Assembly (NCBI GenBank): GCA_945907065.1 | Contig: CAMDSC010000022.1 | Location: 1-35,793 of the forward strand | Direction of reading: 5' to 3' | From: Chitinophaga pinensis | GTDB taxonomy: Bacteria > Bacteroidota > Bacteroidia > NS11-12g > UBA9320 | Length of the DNA: 35,793 nt | In this document: in pieces, positions 34,435 through 35,793 of the stretch | Position numbering within the stretch: position 1 is the first letter of the stretch | Layout: each line of letters begins with the position of its first letter | Program-made: the position numbers and the translations under genes | The notes under the pieces: model-generated | The model's input: the letters and a program-made list of their open reading frames with translations, nothing else | Databases searched by the model: none | What the model was told of the DNA's origin: nothing

Positions 34435-34524
34435 GGAGACTTGTCCGAGTGGTTTAAGGAGCAAGCCTGGAAAGTTTGTATACGGGTAACTGTATCGAGA
34501 GTTCGAATCTCTCAGTCTCCGCCA
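34435..34524 (+). tRNA. tRNA-Ser (anticodon GGA)
   Basis: A complete type II tRNA. The acceptor stem GGAGACT (34435-34441) pairs with AGTCTCC (34514-34520), followed by discriminator G and an encoded CCA (34522-34524). The anticodon stem CAAGC/GTTTG closes the loop CTGGAAA with anticodon GGA. The long variable arm (ATAC...GTAT) and the T arm (GAGAG-TTCGAAT-CTCTC) are typical of tRNA-Ser, which reads UCC/UCU. The recombinase-like chimera on the other strand runs into this gene. Confidence 0.95.
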
Positions 34525-35215
34525 AAAGGGACGAATCCAGTTTATTATGGGTTTGTCCCTTTTCTTTTGTAGTGTAATTGCCCGTCAATTGGGAGATAAG
34601 CTGAAATACAGGATGAACGGTTTCCGTTCGAAACGTTCCATTTTCACGGATATAGAATAAACCATCAGGAAACAACAATTTTTGCAGTTTTTCTCTAATC
34701 GAAATTGTAGCTAAATCCCATATTGACGTAAGTTTGGAGCATATCTCTATGGCATATTTTATCCCTTGATCGAAGTTCGAACTCCCTGATGCGTTTCTTT
34801 CCAGTTCACTTACGATAAGCGATTTTTCTTGAGTGAACCTTACATTGAATTTTTTAAATGTTTCGGCTTCCATTTCATTCAGGGCAAAGTACTTTTCTTC
34901 AATTGTATCAATCTTTTTATCAATCTCGACCAACTGCGATTTTAATATTTGTTCGTTGTTTTTTTGTTCAATTATCAATTCATTAAATGTATGCTTCAAT
35001 TGGTATTTAAGCGGCTCATGCAATTCAGGTTTTATTTCAAATTGACTTAATAAACCATGAAACGCATCATGAACCTTTATTACAAGGTGGGCTGCAGTTT
35101 TTAACCCCTCAGTGTATTTACCCTCTAAACTTGAATAATAGGTGGATAGTGGTTGACTTTTAGATTGAAGGAGATTTGCAAACAGAAGTAGAAAAAGTAC
35201 AATTACTTTTTTCAT
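34454..35215 (-). pseudogene. Chimera: endonuclease I N-terminus fused to serine recombinase C-terminus, running into tRNA-Ser
   Basis: Three unrelated parts share one frame. Residues 1-~50 (signal peptide, then YYSSLEGKYTEGLKTAAHLVIKVH) match the opening of secreted endonuclease I of Bacteroidota, whose pattern is YYxSxxGKxxxxLKTxxxxIIKxH. Residues ~52-230 match the C-terminal half of a large serine recombinase: LLSQFEIKPEL, a coiled coil (ILKSQLVEIDKKIDTIEEKYFALNE), and REKLQKLLFPDG, then NGTFRTETVHPVFQLI. The last ~24 residues (LLAETERFELS...) are merely the antisense reading of tRNA-Ser. The nuclease active site and the recombinase catalytic domain are both missing, so neither activity is expected. 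It records a deletion or illegitimate joining at a mobile-element boundary, or an assembly join. The fold assignments rest on pattern memory. Confidence 0.65.
34524..34567 (+). terminator. Rho-independent terminator of tRNA-Ser
   Basis: AAAAGGGAC (34524-34532) and GTCCCTTTT (34555-34563) are perfect nine-base inverted repeats, with an additional AATCC/GGGTT pairing inside. T-rich sequence follows. It starts at the last base of the CCA end. Confidence 0.75.
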
Positions 35216-35236
35216 AATTTAAAACCACCAACTTGG

Positions 35237-35563
35237 TTATCTATCATATTCTTTACCATCAGTTGAATATAAATATAGCTGTTTAGAATAACCAAATCTA
35301 ATAATTTCTTTTTCTTTTATTGTTTCAGCAAATTTGGCTAACATCATTCCTCTACCTAATAAGGAAACTCCAGTACCTGATTCTTCAAGTAAACCATCTG
35401 CTGAACAAATAAATGGCAAATTTAAACCTGCACGCCAATAGACTACTGTAGCACCTTTAGGTATCAAGCCTATTGGCTGAATAACAAAAAAGCCACAAAA
35501 GCATCTAAAAAATAATACAAATAGCAATAAAGCTATTCCGATGTAAATAATTTTTTTCTTCAT
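35237..35563 (-). CDS. Small membrane-anchored hypothetical protein
   Basis: A 108-residue protein I do not recognise. The N-terminus has a strong hydrophobic segment (residues ~4-20, IIYIGIALLLFVLFF) followed by RCFCGFFVIQPIG, so it is either a membrane-anchored protein or an exported one with an uncleaved signal. The rest (GATVVYWRAGLNLPFICSADGLLEESGTGVSLLGRGM) is weakly polar, and the C-terminus (IIRFGYSKQLYLYSTDGKEYDR) looks like a beta hairpin. Three to four cysteines are present. Its ATG overlaps the TGA of the sorting-domain gene upstream (ATGA), so the two are translationally coupled. Confidence 0.6.
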   Translation of the reverse strand: MKKKIIYIGIALLLFVLFFRCFCGFFVIQPIGLIPKGATVVYWRAGLNLPFICSADGLLEESGTGVSLLGRGMMLAKFAETIKEKEIIRFGYSKQLYLYSTDGKEYDR

Positions 35564-35793
35564 TTTATTAGGTGGATTAAGCCTTTATAAAGGTCATATT
35601 TATTGTTCTTCCTGTTAAATTGAATTATAACCATGTATACATCCATTTGTGATGGAACACCTTTATAAACTCCATCCCAACCGTATTTATTAGGTTCAAG
35701 GTTATCCATTTTTAAAAGTAATTCACCCCATCTATTATAAATTCTCATATCAAAAGAGTAAATCTCAGGATCATAAATTATTGGGAAAAACAA
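35560..35793 (-). CDS. T9SS type-B sorting domain (gliding-motility-associated C-terminal domain), partial
   Basis: Only the C-terminal 77 residues fall in the window; the gene continues beyond the right edge, so the first codon is not its start. Residues 16-77 form the CHU_C / gliding-motility-associated C-terminal domain: MRIYNRWGELLLKMDNLEPN, KYGWDGVYKGVPSQMDVYMVII, and LYKGLIHLIK at the end. The IYNRWG and WDG motifs are diagnostic for type-B T9SS cargo. Such proteins are usually large secreted adhesins or repeat proteins. SprA in this window is the likely exporter. The TGA overlaps the ATG of the following small gene. Confidence 0.85.
   Translation of the reverse strand: MFFPIIYDPEIYSFDMRIYNRWGELLLKMDNLEPNKYGWDGVYKGVPSQMDVYMVIIQFNRKNNKYDLYKGLIHLIK

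Noticed and set aside
34454-35215. Functional site-specific recombinase
   Set aside because: The catalytic N-terminal domain with the nucleophilic Ser is missing; only the C-terminal half remains.

Overview
The window reads as an AT-rich chromosomal segment of a Bacteroidota bacterium. The evidence is a full-length SprA (the outer-membrane translocon of the type IX secretion system, T9SS), several proteins with T9SS C-terminal sorting domains, many short lipoproteins, menaquinone genes, and start-proximal promoters of the Bacteroidota TAnnTTTG type with little Shine-Dalgarno sequence. I would not name a genus; it resembles the Chitinophagales/Flavobacteriia side of the phylum.

Layout. 1-1448: the 3' part of a secreted CX4CH protein with a sorting domain, then a small lipoprotein. 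1449-1779: a non-coding stretch of inverted and dispersed repeats. 1780-11835 (+): dihydrolipoamide dehydrogenase, an MBL-fold hydrolase, ruvA and sprA (ruvA-sprA is a neighbourhood conserved in the phylum). 11870-14566: a serine hydrolase, a DUF6498 membrane protein and an SDR protein lacking the usual catalytic Tyr. 14611-18302 (-): alanine dehydrogenase, menD and menB, with a dispersed palindromic repeat between the two men genes. 18461-20684 (+): a polytopic membrane protein and a PPK2 polyphosphate kinase, each interrupted by one in-frame stop. 20703-24794 (+): an outer-membrane barrel, two heme lipoproteins, an OB-fold protein, a YceI protein and a DUF5777 barrel, which look like one envelope redox locus. 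24888-25946: a contractile-injection-system tail-tube protein with an added N-terminal membrane helix, converging on a AAA+ protein that keeps Walker B but has lost its P-loop and arginine fingers. 25988-29810 (-): two paralogous T9SS-exported arylsulfotransferase-like proteins. 29983-34358: 2-oxoglutarate dehydrogenase E2, a lipoprotein, a NamZ-type muramidase and a LolC/E-like permease. 34435-34567: tRNA-Ser(GGA) with its terminator. 34454-35793 (-): an endonuclease I / serine-recombinase chimera abutting the tRNA, a small membrane protein, and the end of a T9SS type-B cargo protein.

How it fits together. SprA and the sorting-domain proteins (positions 1, 25988, 27780, 35560) are translocon and cargo of one export route. 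Lpd and SucB are subunits of 2-oxoacid dehydrogenases, and MenB/MenD make the menaquinone that serves the same respiratory chain; the heme lipoproteins and YceI protein suggest a further envelope electron-transfer branch. The most unusual items are the membrane-anchored tube plus pseudo-AAA+ pair, the two interrupted genes about 1.65 kb apart, and the chimera at tRNA-Ser.
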